From assembly GCF_018917435.1 (NCBI RefSeq), contig NZ_JAHLOQ010000003.1:85092-149091 (forward strand): 64,000 nucleotides of DNA, in the 5' to 3' direction. The notes below the pieces were generated by a model that was given only the letters and a program-made list of their open reading frames with translations, did no database searches and was not told the DNA's origin. A program made the position numbers and the translations under genes. Shown here piece by piece: positions 55,175-63,946 of this stretch. The DNA is from Intestinibacter bartlettii (GTDB lineage: Bacteria; Bacillota; Clostridia; Peptostreptococcales; Peptostreptococcaceae). Numbering within the stretch: position 1 is the first letter of the stretch; each line of letters begins with the position of its first letter.

Positions 55175-56359
55175 TTATTTATGATTTTTTAACCAGTTTA
55201 TAGCTCCATATGTGTGTATTGCTGCTCCAGTTACAAGCACATCTTCATTGAATACAACTTTAGTGTTATGCATAGGTTCACCATATAAAGGATTTTCATT
55301 TTTAGCTCCAGCTCCTAATATTAAATATAAACTTGGAACTTCATAAGAATAAGAAGCAAAATCTTCAGATCCCATTCCTCCACCTTCAAATAAGAATACG
55401 CCTTGTTCTCCTACTATATCTTTTATATATCCAGTAACTTCAGTAGCTAATTCTTTGTTGTTAGCAAGTGGTGGAACAGAAGATAATTCTATTAATTCAG
55501 CTTCTCCTCTGAACATTTTAGCAGTAGCAGTAACTATTTCACCCATTCTTTTGAATACATATTCTCCTACTTCTTTGTCTAATGTTCTTATAGTACCTTC
55601 CATAATAACTTGACCTGGTATTATGTTTGGAGCATCTCCACCAACGAATTTACCTATTGTTATAACTACTGGTTGAGTAGCAACTATTTCTCTGTTAGTT
55701 ATTTCTTGTATAGCTGAGTATATTTGAGTAGCTATAAATATTGGGTCTACACCTGTTTCTGGCATAGCACCATGGCATCCAGTTCCATTTACAACTATTC
55801 TAAATCTATTACATCCACCTATACTAGTACCTAATCCGCAAACTACTAAGTTTGATGGAGTTCCTGAGTTTACATGCATTGCCATTGCAGCATCAACTTT
55901 AGGATTTTGAAGTACTCCTGCTTCTATCATTTTTTTAGCACCTGTAAATCCTTCTTCATCTGGTTGGAATACTAATTTTACAGTACCTTCTATTTGATCT
56001 TGATTTTGTTTTAATAATTTAGCCGCTCCAAGTAACATTGCTGTATGCATGTCGTGACCACAAGAATGCATTGCTCCGTTTTTAGATGCAAAATCGCAGT
56101 TTGGAGCTTCTTCCATTGGAAGAGCATCCATATCAGCTCTTAATAAGAATGTTTTACCTGGTTTAGGACCTTCTATTGTAGCCACTATACCACTTTCACA
56201 GATTTCTGTTGGTTCATAACCAAGCTCTCTTAATTTATCCATTACATATGCTTTTGTTTGAGGTAATGTATCTCCAACCTCTGGATTTTCATGAATAGTT
56301 CTTCTATATTCAATTATGTCGTTTTTTATAGCCTGTGCTTGTTCTAGTATTTTGTTCAT
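55175..56359 (-). CDS. M20 family metallo-amidohydrolase
   Basis: 394 residues. The M20D pattern is clear: RRTIHENPEVGD, LLRADMDALPMEE, HSCGHDMHTAMLLGAA, FQPDEEGFTGAKKMI and GSEDFASYS. Metal ligands are the C/H/D residues in those motifs. The family removes N-acyl groups from amino acids (hippurate hydrolase, N-acetyl-diaminopimelate deacetylase); the substrate is open. A GAGGTG site precedes ATG. It is monocistronic. Confidence 0.93.
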   Translation of the reverse strand: MNKILEQAQAIKNDIIEYRRTIHENPEVGDTLPQTKAYVMDKLRELGYEPTEICESGIVATIEGPKPGKTFLLRADMDALPMEEAPNCDFASKNGAMHSCGHDMHTAMLLGAAKLLKQNQDQIEGTVKLVFQPDEEGFTGAKKMIEAGVLQNPKVDAAMAMHVNSGTPSNLVVCGLGTSIGGCNRFRIVVNGTGCHGAMPETGVDPIFIATQIYSAIQEITNREIVATQPVVITIGKFVGGDAPNIIPGQVIMEGTIRTLDKEVGEYVFKRMGEIVTATAKMFRGEAELIELSSVPPLANNKELATEVTGYIKDIVGEQGVFLFEGGGMGSEDFASYSYEVPSLYLILGAGAKNENPLYGEPMHNTKVVFNEDVLVTGAAIHTYGAINWLKNHK

Positions 56360-56514
56360 TGTTACACCTCGTTTAATTTTTTCCTTTAATATATTTATTT
56401 CCTATTCCATTTCAAATTATGCTTTTATATTGTTTTATTGCATTGATTTTTAACTATGAAATTTTAAACAAAATATAATTTACTACTCTTATAAGAACTT
56501 AATATGTACTATCA

Positions 56515-56546
56515 CAAAAAAACGACCTTTTTAAGGTCGCTTTTTT
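56515..56546. terminator. Terminator after the copper chaperone gene
   Basis: CGACCTT / AAGGTCG (56523-56529 and 56533-56539), with A and T tracts on either side. Confidence 0.88.
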
Positions 56547-56596
56547 AGAAAAAGTTGAAATTATATTTCAAATTTATCTTTAGATACTATGTATCT

Positions 56597-56809
56597 CTAT
56601 TGTATTCCTTTTAATTCGAATCCTAAATCAGCTATTAAAGCTTTTAATTCATCTTCGTTAACTCCTTCAGCCATATCAACTAAAGCATATTTTCCGTCTA
56701 GACTAACTTCTTTTACGTCTATACCTTTAATATCTTCTGTTAATGCTGTTTTTACATGGTTAACACAATGATTACAACTCATTCCTTCGATTAATAATTT
56801 TTTTTCCAT
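56597..56809 (-). CDS. copZ: Copper chaperone CopZ-like protein (HMA domain)
   Basis: 70 residues. The single HMA domain has the metal motif GMSCNHC (C12 and C15). CopZ binds copper(I) and hands it to exporters. Directly upstream is a palindrome of the CsoR type, which implies induction by copper. No copA or csoR gene is in the window, so the partners lie elsewhere. Confidence 0.9.
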   Translation of the reverse strand: MEKKLLIEGMSCNHCVNHVKTALTEDIKGIDVKEVSLDGKYALVDMAEGVNEDELKALIADLGFELKGIQ

Positions 56810-56824
56810 TGATTACACCTCCAC

Positions 56825-56849
56825 ATATACCCTGTATGGGTATATTATA
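56825..56849 (-). promoter_or_regulatory. CsoR-type operator and -10 box ahead of copZ
   Basis: ATATACCC-TGTAT-GGGTATAT (56825-56845) is a perfect inverted repeat like CsoR operators. A minus-strand TATAAT (plus 56844-56849) touches it, so bound CsoR would block polymerase until copper displaces it. The -35 is weak. Confidence 0.75.
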
Positions 56850-56900
56850 GCATATTTTATTGAAAAACTCTACTAATCCTATTTTCATTTTGAAATAATA

Positions 56901-58661
56901 TTAGTTCATTTTAATTGTATTTATTCCTGAATACACATTAAAATCATTAGAGTTTAATTCACCATCAAGTCTTCCATTTAATACAACATAGTCATCTAGT
57001 ATCCCAAAGCTTATAAATATTGCATTTTCTTTAACATATTTTTGTATTTTTTTGTATATATTCTTTGTATTTTCTTCTGAAGTTGAGTTTTGTAATTGTT
57101 TTAAATATTTATCTAGTTTTTCATCTTGATATCCTAATTGATTAATTACATATGTTGCATCAGAAACAGCTGGTAACTGGCAACCTATAAGAGCTAGATC
57201 ATAATCTTTACTATCTAAAGCTTTTGTCATTTCATCTTCAGTTAAGTCTTTTATTTCTGTTTTTATTCCTATCGCATCTAAATTATTACTTATTATATTA
57301 GCTGCTTTAACTCTTTCAGTATTATTTTTATTTACTATTATTTTAAATGTAACGTCTCTTAGCATCTCTTTAACTTCAGAATTTTTAACATCCTTAAATG
57401 ATTTCTTTTCTTTTTTAGTTGTAGTAGTGTTTGAATCATTTTTATCTGATGTTTGATTCTTATCTGATGCATTATCAGTATTGTTATTATTAGCTTCATT
57501 TGTATTTTCTTTAGTTTTATTATCTGATTTATTATTCTCTGATTTAGTTGTGTTTTTATTATCAGAAGAATCGTTGTTATCAGTTTTATTTAAAGATAAT
57601 ACTGCTTTTTTTAGATAATTATGAGCATTTTCAGTATTATAAGAAAGAGGTTTTAAATCACTATCATAATATTTTGATGTAGAGTTTAAAGGGAAATTAG
57701 TCAATTTTGCCCTACCTGAATAACCATCTTTTATAATAGATTTTCTATCTATTGCAAATGAGATAGCTTTTCTTATATCTAAGTTTTTTAAATATTGATT
57801 ATCATAGTTAAACATAACATAATCATAATTTTTACCTTGATATCTGTTTATTTCAAAATTATCATTATCTATAAACTTACTTATATTACCCAAAGTCACC
57901 TTACTTATATCACTATCTAAAGATAAAACCATTTCTGTTTGTGATTCACTGTCTGGAACCATTTTAACATATACTTCTTTATCATTATTATCTTTATTTA
58001 AATCATAATAATCTTTATTTAACTCTAAAATCATATAGTCTCTATCTTCATAAGTTTTTATTTTATAAGCTCCACACCCGACTAAATTATTTTTAGCTAA
58101 TTCTAACTTATCACTTTTTAATCCACCTAATTTATCCTTAGATACTATAGGAAAAATTAAAGTTTCTAGTGAAAATGCATAACTATCCTTGAATTTTATA
58201 GTAAGATTTTTACTTCCATGTACAGTTATATTGTTTATATTTGATATTAAACTATAGTAAGAACTCTTTTTGTTATCCTTTATCAACTCGTATGTATATT
58301 TAACATCTTTAGCAGTAAGGCTATCGCCATTATGCCATTTTATATTATCCTTTAAAGTTATGTCTACACTTTTATTATCCGATGAAATATTATAAGAATC
58401 TACTAATTTAGGTTGAAGATTATAATTTTCATCAAATTCAAATAGACTATCATATACTAAATCCAATACATAACTAACTGATTTATCCGTATTTAAAATA
58501 GGATTAATTGTACTTGCCCTTCTCATAGTTATATTTATATATTCTGAAGTCTTTTTTGATGTCTTTTCTTCTTTACTTTTTGAATCAGTATTTGCACTAC
58601 AACCTGTAACAAATATCATCATAGCTAAGAGTAAACTTATTAATTTTACTACCTTCTTCAT
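56901..58661 (-). CDS. Peptide-type ABC transporter substrate-binding lipoprotein (SBP_bac_5)
   Basis: 586 residues. Lipobox FVTGC (C21) after a signal sequence, then the family-5 fold (NDNIKWHNGDSLTAKDVKYTYELIKD, GCGAYKIKTYE, FAIDRKSIIKDGY). Between about residues 365 and 425 an N/D/K/T-rich low-complexity run is inserted. It would deliver oligopeptides or nickel complexes to a permease, but no permease or ATPase gene adjoins it. Together with the downstream lytic transglycosylase the gene may be in one transcript with coaE and polA. Confidence 0.87.
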   Translation of the reverse strand: MKKVVKLISLLLAMMIFVTGCSANTDSKSKEEKTSKKTSEYINITMRRASTINPILNTDKSVSYVLDLVYDSLFEFDENYNLQPKLVDSYNISSDNKSVDITLKDNIKWHNGDSLTAKDVKYTYELIKDNKKSSYYSLISNINNITVHGSKNLTIKFKDSYAFSLETLIFPIVSKDKLGGLKSDKLELAKNNLVGCGAYKIKTYEDRDYMILELNKDYYDLNKDNNDKEVYVKMVPDSESQTEMVLSLDSDISKVTLGNISKFIDNDNFEINRYQGKNYDYVMFNYDNQYLKNLDIRKAISFAIDRKSIIKDGYSGRAKLTNFPLNSTSKYYDSDLKPLSYNTENAHNYLKKAVLSLNKTDNNDSSDNKNTTKSENNKSDNKTKENTNEANNNNTDNASDKNQTSDKNDSNTTTTKKEKKSFKDVKNSEVKEMLRDVTFKIIVNKNNTERVKAANIISNNLDAIGIKTEIKDLTEDEMTKALDSKDYDLALIGCQLPAVSDATYVINQLGYQDEKLDKYLKQLQNSTSEENTKNIYKKIQKYVKENAIFISFGILDDYVVLNGRLDGELNSNDFNVYSGINTIKMN

Positions 58662-58675
58662 CTTGTTGTACCTTT

Positions 58676-59215
58676 CTAGTTATAGATTTTTTTATACATT
58701 TCATAATTATGTTTTACTTTTTCAACATAAGCAGATGTCTCTTTAAAAGGAATAGTATGTAAATTTTCACCATCTTGGCTATATTCTTGATCAGCCAACC
58801 ATTTTTTCACATTACCAGATCCCCCATTGTAAGCTGCTATTACTAAATCTAAATCTCCAAATTCTTTATATAGCTTATTTAAATACCAACATCCTATTCT
58901 TATATTATCTCGGGGTTCAAATATATCTGCATCTTCTATTTGAAGTTCTTCAATCGCCCAATCGCGTGTTCCATCTCCAATTTGCATTAATCCTTTTGCA
59001 CCCCTTCTTGAAATTGCATCTTTTTCAAATTTACTTTCTGCTTTTATAATACTATAAACTAAATTTTCATCTAAATTGTATTCATTTGAATAAAATTCTA
59101 CGTAATCTGAATATTTTTTAGGATAAAGATATTTATATACCTCATCTTTTCCTATGTATAAAGCAGCCCCCAATACTATTATAATAAATAGAATTAAGAT
59201 CAAATTTTTTTTCAC
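58676..59215 (-). CDS. Lytic transglycosylase (SLT domain), membrane-anchored
   Basis: 179 residues. One N-terminal helix (5-22), then SLT domain with SIIKAESKFEKDAISRRGAKGLMQI (catalytic E in AES), the AAYNGGSGNVKKWL block and YVEKVKHNYEMY. It cleaves the MurNAc-GlcNAc bond of peptidoglycan. Its start overlaps the end of coaE by four bases. Confidence 0.93.
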   Translation of the reverse strand: MKKNLILILFIIIVLGAALYIGKDEVYKYLYPKKYSDYVEFYSNEYNLDENLVYSIIKAESKFEKDAISRRGAKGLMQIGDGTRDWAIEELQIEDADIFEPRDNIRIGCWYLNKLYKEFGDLDLVIAAYNGGSGNVKKWLADQEYSQDGENLHTIPFKETSAYVEKVKHNYEMYKKIYN

Positions 59216-59811
59216 TCTTTTTCTCCTTGTAAAACGCTTATTAGCTCTAAAACTTTCTTTTCTAATTCCTCAAATGAATTTGAATTATCTATAATACAGT
59301 CTGCAAATTTAGCTTTATCTTCTTGGCTCATTTGGGAATTTATCCTACTAATCGCCTCTTCTTTTGTACAGTTGTCCCTAGCCATAATTCTATTAATCTG
59401 TATATCTTTTCTACAAGTTATTAAAATCAATTTATCTATATAAGGAAGATAATCATCTTCTATTAATAATGCAGCATCTATGACTACAATTTTTTCACCT
59501 TGATTTTTATATTCCTCAACCTTAGATAATATTTTTTGCTTTATTTTAGGATGAGTTAAATTATTTAAAGTAATTAATTTTTCATCATCATTAAATACAA
59601 TATTTGCTAATGCTTTTCTATTTAGACTTCCATCTTGATTTTTAATACTTTCACCAAAAGTCGAGAAAACTTCATTTAGTAAGTCTTTATCATCAAATAT
59701 CTGTCTTGCTACTATATCAGCATCTACTATATTTATGTTATTTTCCATAAATATAGTAGATACGCTACTTTTTCCACATCCAATATTTCCTGTAAGCCCC
59801 AATACTAACAT
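59212..59811 (-). CDS. coaE: Dephospho-CoA kinase
   Basis: 199 residues. P-loop GLTGNIGCGKSSVS (5-18), the DADIVARQIF segment, and LID-like residues. It phosphorylates dephospho-CoA to CoA, the last step of CoA synthesis. It lies 8 bases after polA and overlaps the next gene. Confidence 0.95.
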   Translation of the reverse strand: MLVLGLTGNIGCGKSSVSTIFMENNINIVDADIVARQIFDDKDLLNEVFSTFGESIKNQDGSLNRKALANIVFNDDEKLITLNNLTHPKIKQKILSKVEEYKNQGEKIVVIDAALLIEDDYLPYIDKLILITCRKDIQINRIMARDNCTKEEAISRINSQMSQEDKAKFADCIIDNSNSFEELEKKVLELISVLQGEKE

Positions 59812-59819
59812 TTTTTCAC

Positions 59820-62468
59820 CTACTTTGTTTCATACCAAGAGTCACCTGTATTTAAATCTACATCTAATTTAACATCCATAGCTTGTGCATTTTCCATTTC
59901 TTCTCTTACTATTTTTTCAGCCATTTCTAGTTCTTCTTCTACAGCTTCTACTATAAGCTCATCGTGTACTTGAAGTATAAGTTTAGATTTCATTTCATTT
60001 TCTTTTAATTTGTTATAAACATTTACCATAGCTACTTTTATTATATCAGCAGCACTACCTTGGATAGGAGCATTCATAGCAAATCTCTTACCTTGGTTTC
60101 TAACTATAAAGTTGCTTGCTTTTATCTCAGGTATATATCTTCTTCTGTTTAATATAGTTGTTGCATATCCTGTTTCTGTAGCACTTTCAACTGCTTCATC
60201 CATAAATTCTTTTATTTTTGGATATTTGTTAAAGTAACTTTCGATATATGCTTTAGCAGTCGGTACTGGTATATTTAAATCTTGAGAAAGACCGAAATCT
60301 GTTTTTCCGTAGATTATACCGAAGTTTATTGCTTTAGCTTCTATTCTTTGTTTACTTGTTACGTCTTTTATATCTACGTCAAATATTTGTGATGCAGTTT
60401 TTGAATGTATATCTTCTCCATGTTTAAATGCATCTATCATATTTTCGTCTCCACTCATATGTGCTAATACTCTAAGTTCAACTTGAGAATAATCGGCGTC
60501 TACTAATTTACAACCATTATCTGCTACAAATACTTTTCTTATATCTCTACCCATTTCAGTTTTAACAGGTATGTTTTGCATATTAGGCTCAGTAGATGAA
60601 ATTCTACCTGTAGTAGTTATTGTTTGGTTAAATGAAGAATGTATTCTTCCTGTTTTAGGATTAATTATTTTTAATAATCCTTCAACATAAGTTGAATTTA
60701 ATTTAACTATTTGTCTGTACTCTGTTATTTTATCTATTATTTCATGCTTATCTCTTAATTTTTCTAGAACTTCTGCATTTGTAGAGTATCCTGTTTTCGT
60801 CTTTTTAACTACTGGAAGACCTAATTTTTCAAATAATATAACACCTAATTGTTTTGGTGAGTTTATATTAAAAGGTTCACCTGCTAATTCAAAGATTTCG
60901 TTTTCTAATTTATTTATTATAGTTGTGAATTTTTCTTTTAGCTCATCTAATTGATCTTTGTCTACTTTCATACCTGTATATTCCATAGAACCTAAAACTT
61001 CAACAAGAGGCATTTCAACATGATAGAATAAACCATCCATTTCTGTTTCTTTTAATTTTTCTTCCATTTTTGGATATACATCGGCTACTGTATTTAATAT
61101 ATCACCTATATATGCAGAAAGTTCATCAAACTCAATTTGATCAAACTTTTTAGCTTTTGCACCTTTTCCAAGTAAATCTTCTTTTGATTTTATTTTTCTA
61201 GTTAAGTACTTCATAGCTATTGCACTACATTCATATGATGTAGAAGATTTTGAGTCAATTAAGTACTCTGCTATAGTTATATCAAAATTCATAGAATTTA
61301 GTTCTATACCATAAGGTTTTAATAGTATATAGTCTTCTTTTAAGTCATATCCATATTTTTTGATTTCAGAATTTGAAAGTAATCCAGCTATTGTTTGTAG
61401 TTCATCTTCATTTACATAGTAGATTTCTTCTCCATCTAAACTTAAAAATACATATAGTATTTTCTTATCTAAGATATTTCCTTCTTTTCCTATAACATCT
61501 ATTATTACATGACCATTTTCTTCAGCTTTTTTAATAAAATTCTCTGCATCATCTAGATGTTGTATTTTTAAGTTAATTTCTTCTTTTATAGTAGTTTCCC
61601 CACCGTCCATATCAAGTAACTTTGAGATAAGACTTGTAAATCCAAACTCTTTGAATTTTTCTATAACATCATCTTTATTATAATCTCCATATTCTAAATC
61701 TTCTAATTTAACATCGATTGGGACATTTCTTATAATAGTAGCTAATTCTTTACTCATTAAAGCTAGTTCTTTATTCTCTTCTATTTTCTTCTTGATACTT
61801 CCTTTTAATTCTTCAGTATGTTCTATAAGATTTTCTATAGTTGAATATTCTTTTAAAAGTTTTATTCCTGTTTTTTCACCAACGCCAGGCACTCCTGGTA
61901 TATTATCTGATTTATCTCCCATAAGACCTTTTAAATCAATAAATTGAGTTGGCGTCATTTCATATCTTTCAACAACTGAATCATAATCATATTCTTCAAC
62001 TTCTCCAACACCTTTTTTAGTTATTAAAGTAGTTGTCTTATGTGATGCTAATTGTATAGCATCTTTATCTCCTGTAACTATGTATACTTTAAAGTCGTTT
62101 TCTTCTCCTAATTTTGCAACAGTTCCGATTATATCGTCAGCTTCATATCCTTCAAGCTCTAATCTATTTATGTTGAACTTGTCTAATAATTCTTTTAAAG
62201 GCTCTAATTGTTGTCCTAATTCATCAGGCATTTTCTTTCTTCCAGCTTTATAATCCGCATATTGTTTATGTCTAAAAGTCGGTGCCTTTTTGTCAAATGC
62301 AACACTCATATGAGTTGGTTTATAATCTTCTATTATTTTGAACATCATACGTACAAATCCAAATATGGCATTTGTTTTAAGTCCATCACTATTACTCATA
62401 TCAGGTAGTGCATAAAAGGCTCTGTTTATTATCGAGTTACCATCTATAATTATTAATGTCTTTTCCAA
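59820..62468 (-). CDS. polA: DNA polymerase I
   Basis: 882 residues. The N-terminal 5'-3' exonuclease domain (ADYKAGRKKMPDEL, ITGDKDAIQL, GDKSDNIPGVPGVGEKT), a central domain corresponding to the 3'-5' exonuclease, and the C-terminal polymerase with DADYSQVELRVLAH (motif A), KAINFGIIYG (motif B) and VHDELIVE (motif C). The central domain shows IDVIGKEG where the active form has D-x-E, so proofreading is probably lost, as in Bacillus. A TTG start behind AGGAGTG is used. Functions in repair and Okazaki fragment processing. Confidence 0.96.
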   Translation of the reverse strand: MEKTLIIIDGNSIINRAFYALPDMSNSDGLKTNAIFGFVRMMFKIIEDYKPTHMSVAFDKKAPTFRHKQYADYKAGRKKMPDELGQQLEPLKELLDKFNINRLELEGYEADDIIGTVAKLGEENDFKVYIVTGDKDAIQLASHKTTTLITKKGVGEVEEYDYDSVVERYEMTPTQFIDLKGLMGDKSDNIPGVPGVGEKTGIKLLKEYSTIENLIEHTEELKGSIKKKIEENKELALMSKELATIIRNVPIDVKLEDLEYGDYNKDDVIEKFKEFGFTSLISKLLDMDGGETTIKEEINLKIQHLDDAENFIKKAEENGHVIIDVIGKEGNILDKKILYVFLSLDGEEIYYVNEDELQTIAGLLSNSEIKKYGYDLKEDYILLKPYGIELNSMNFDITIAEYLIDSKSSTSYECSAIAMKYLTRKIKSKEDLLGKGAKAKKFDQIEFDELSAYIGDILNTVADVYPKMEEKLKETEMDGLFYHVEMPLVEVLGSMEYTGMKVDKDQLDELKEKFTTIINKLENEIFELAGEPFNINSPKQLGVILFEKLGLPVVKKTKTGYSTNAEVLEKLRDKHEIIDKITEYRQIVKLNSTYVEGLLKIINPKTGRIHSSFNQTITTTGRISSTEPNMQNIPVKTEMGRDIRKVFVADNGCKLVDADYSQVELRVLAHMSGDENMIDAFKHGEDIHSKTASQIFDVDIKDVTSKQRIEAKAINFGIIYGKTDFGLSQDLNIPVPTAKAYIESYFNKYPKIKEFMDEAVESATETGYATTILNRRRYIPEIKASNFIVRNQGKRFAMNAPIQGSAADIIKVAMVNVYNKLKENEMKSKLILQVHDELIVEAVEEELEMAEKIVREEMENAQAMDVKLDVDLNTGDSWYETK

Positions 62469-62699
62469 AATTTATCACTCCTATTGTTTCTTCTTTACTC
62501 GTATTACCCTATCATTTAATCATAACATACTTATTCTAATCTATTAAGATTAAATATTAAAATATCTAAATATATTTCAGTTTATATTATATCCACTTTA
62601 TTATTTACTTTTTTTACTTTTTTCATAAGTTTTTTTAAATGTAGATTATATTATCATTTTTAACAATGTTATTATTTTTCCAATATATATAAATTGCTC

Positions 62700-62728
62700 T
62701 TGATTAATTTAATTTGTGTTGCTATAAT
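62700..62728 (+). promoter_or_regulatory. Promoter of tRNA-Leu
   Basis: TTGATT (62700-62705) and TATAAT (62723-62728) are separated by 17 bases, 21 bases ahead of the tRNA 5' end. Confidence 0.85.
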
Positions 62729-62749
62729 ATAAAAGTAGCAAATTTATTG

Positions 62750-62834
62750 GCCGATGTGGCGGAATTGGCATACGCACACGACTCAAAATCGTGCGGAGAA
62801 ATCCATACGGGTTCGACTCCCGTCATCGGCACCA
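62750..62834 (+). tRNA. tRNA-Leu (anticodon CAA)
   Basis: GCCGATG pairs with CATCGGC over seven bases in the acceptor; anticodon loop CTCAAAA gives CAA, reading UUG. A long variable arm and the TTCGACTCC T loop agree with a class II tRNA. The CCA end is encoded (62832-62834). The gene is intact; the DNA after it looks foreign. Confidence 0.97.
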
Positions 62835-62864
62835 TTTTTCGTAAAATGAGTACTAAACGCGTTG

Positions 62865-62900
62865 AAAAGACTAGGCTTTATTGCTTGGTCTTTTCTTATT
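62865..62900 (+). terminator. Terminator after tRNA-Leu
   Basis: AAAAGACTAGGC (62865-62876) pairs with GCTTGGTCTTTT (62883-62894) through wobble pairs, followed by a T-rich tail. Confidence 0.7.
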
Positions 62901-63041
62901 TCTATAGCAAAACAACACAATAACAACACAACCAGCATAAAACAGGCCTTTTTATCATGAAAAACTACTTATAATAATCTATAGTCTATATATCTATTTA
63001 AATACTCTATTTAATTTTTTAAAAATAAGTTGTAAAAACTA

Positions 63042-63133
63042 TCCCTACTATCCCTAAGTATTGAAATCAAGCCATTTTACTATCCCTAAAACTATCCCTA
63101 AGATATCCCTAAAGTGTCCCTAAACTATCCCTA
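63042..63133. repeat. Seven TCCCTA repeats, five at 11-12 bp phase
   Basis: Core TCCCTA starts at 63042, 63051, 63083, 63095, 63106, 63117 and 63128. Spacings are 9, 32, 12, 11, 11 and 11. The extended consensus is ACTATCCCTAAA. The array lies in non-coding DNA 208 bases after the tRNA-Leu gene and before the terminator of the sigma-like gene. The spacing places most copies on one face of the helix, as expected for a protein-binding array. Confidence 0.85.
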
Positions 63134-63148
63134 TTTTATTTTTTACAT

Positions 63149-63175
63149 AAAAAAAGGAATGCTTTCACATTCCGA
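63149..63175 (-). terminator. Terminator after the sigma-like gene
   Basis: GGAATG (63156-63161) / CATTCC (63168-63173) with a 6-base loop and seven T on the minus strand. Confidence 0.8.
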
Positions 63176-63229
63176 CAAATTCCTTAATAGTATTCTAACA
63201 TATATTTTATTACATAGCTTCTTTACATT

Positions 63230-63853
63230 CTAACTTATAACAAGCTTTTCCCTTTGAACTAAGCTAATAACTGTTTTTTCAACTGGTTTATAGTAATCAA
63301 CGCTGTAAAAACGGCTTAAATATTCTTCTTTAATCCATGGAGATTTATGTAGTAAGTCCCTTCTAGCTTGTGTTACAATTCCACCTACATTTTCCTTCTT
63401 AATTCCCATTTCCTCGGCAATATTCTCGTAAGTCGCATCATAAAAAGCCTTTAGGGTTAATGCTTTTGCTTTTTTATATGGAAGCTTTTCGTTAATTTCG
63501 TTATAGTAAGCTTCAGCAATTAGTTTATCTATGGCATTATCTTCAATATTCTCTCCACTACTTATAGTTTCCTCTAGTTCTATACTGTCATCATCAGTTA
63601 TTGGTTGTGATAGACTTAGAAATGCCATTATTGACTTACTTTTTCCTATTTCTTTTTTTATAAAAAATTCTATACACTGATATATCCAGTAACTTAATTT
63701 AGTATTTCTATTTTCATCATAATGGTTATATGCATACAATACTCCCATACTTCCAACTTGTATTAGATCGTCATATTCAATCCCACAATTTCTGTATTTG
63801 TTTACTATATGTTTAACCAGTGGTAAAAACTTTTCAAATTCTGCATTACTCAT
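63230..63853 (-). CDS. Sigma-70 family factor, likely of a mobile element
   Basis: 207 residues. Region 2 is readable (PLVKHIVNKYRNCGIEYDDLIQVGSMGVLYAYNHYDENRNTKLSYWIYQCIEFFIKKEI), with a C-terminal helix-turn-helix (YENIAEEMGIKKENVGGIVTQARRDLL) that fits region 4. It lacks regions 1 and most of 3. It does not look like SigA, SigH or the sporulation sigmas, nor a close ECF. A GGGGG ribosome site precedes ATG. Position next to a tRNA, repeat array and divergent start suggest an integrated element or prophage regulator. No host partner is adjacent. Confidence 0.7.
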   Translation of the reverse strand: MSNAEFEKFLPLVKHIVNKYRNCGIEYDDLIQVGSMGVLYAYNHYDENRNTKLSYWIYQCIEFFIKKEIGKSKSIMAFLSLSQPITDDDSIELEETISSGENIEDNAIDKLIAEAYYNEINEKLPYKKAKALTLKAFYDATYENIAEEMGIKKENVGGIVTQARRDLLHKSPWIKEEYLSRFYSVDYYKPVEKTVISLVQREKLVIS

Positions 63854-63887
63854 AGTATATCCCCCTTAAAAATATTCTCCTTAGACT

Positions 63888-63920
63888 CTTGCAAATTAAA
63901 TAATTTGTTGAATTTACAAG
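63888..63920. repeat. Inverted repeat in the divergent promoter region
   Basis: CTTGCAAATT (63888-63897) and AATTTACAAG (63911-63920) form a 10-bp inverted repeat with one mismatch, 35 bases ahead of the sigma-like start. An inner palindrome CAAATTA / AATTTG sits in the left half. Operator candidate. Confidence 0.5.
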
Positions 63921-63946
63921 AATAAGCAAAATCTATATCAAAGAGA

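Noticed and set aside
62714..62923. A 69-residue plus-strand frame
   Set aside because: It runs through the tRNA-Leu gene and its terminator; it is not protein-coding.
63042..63133. CRISPR-like repeat array
   Set aside because: Repeat units are only about 11 bp with no unique spacers and no cas genes; it fits a protein-binding array better.
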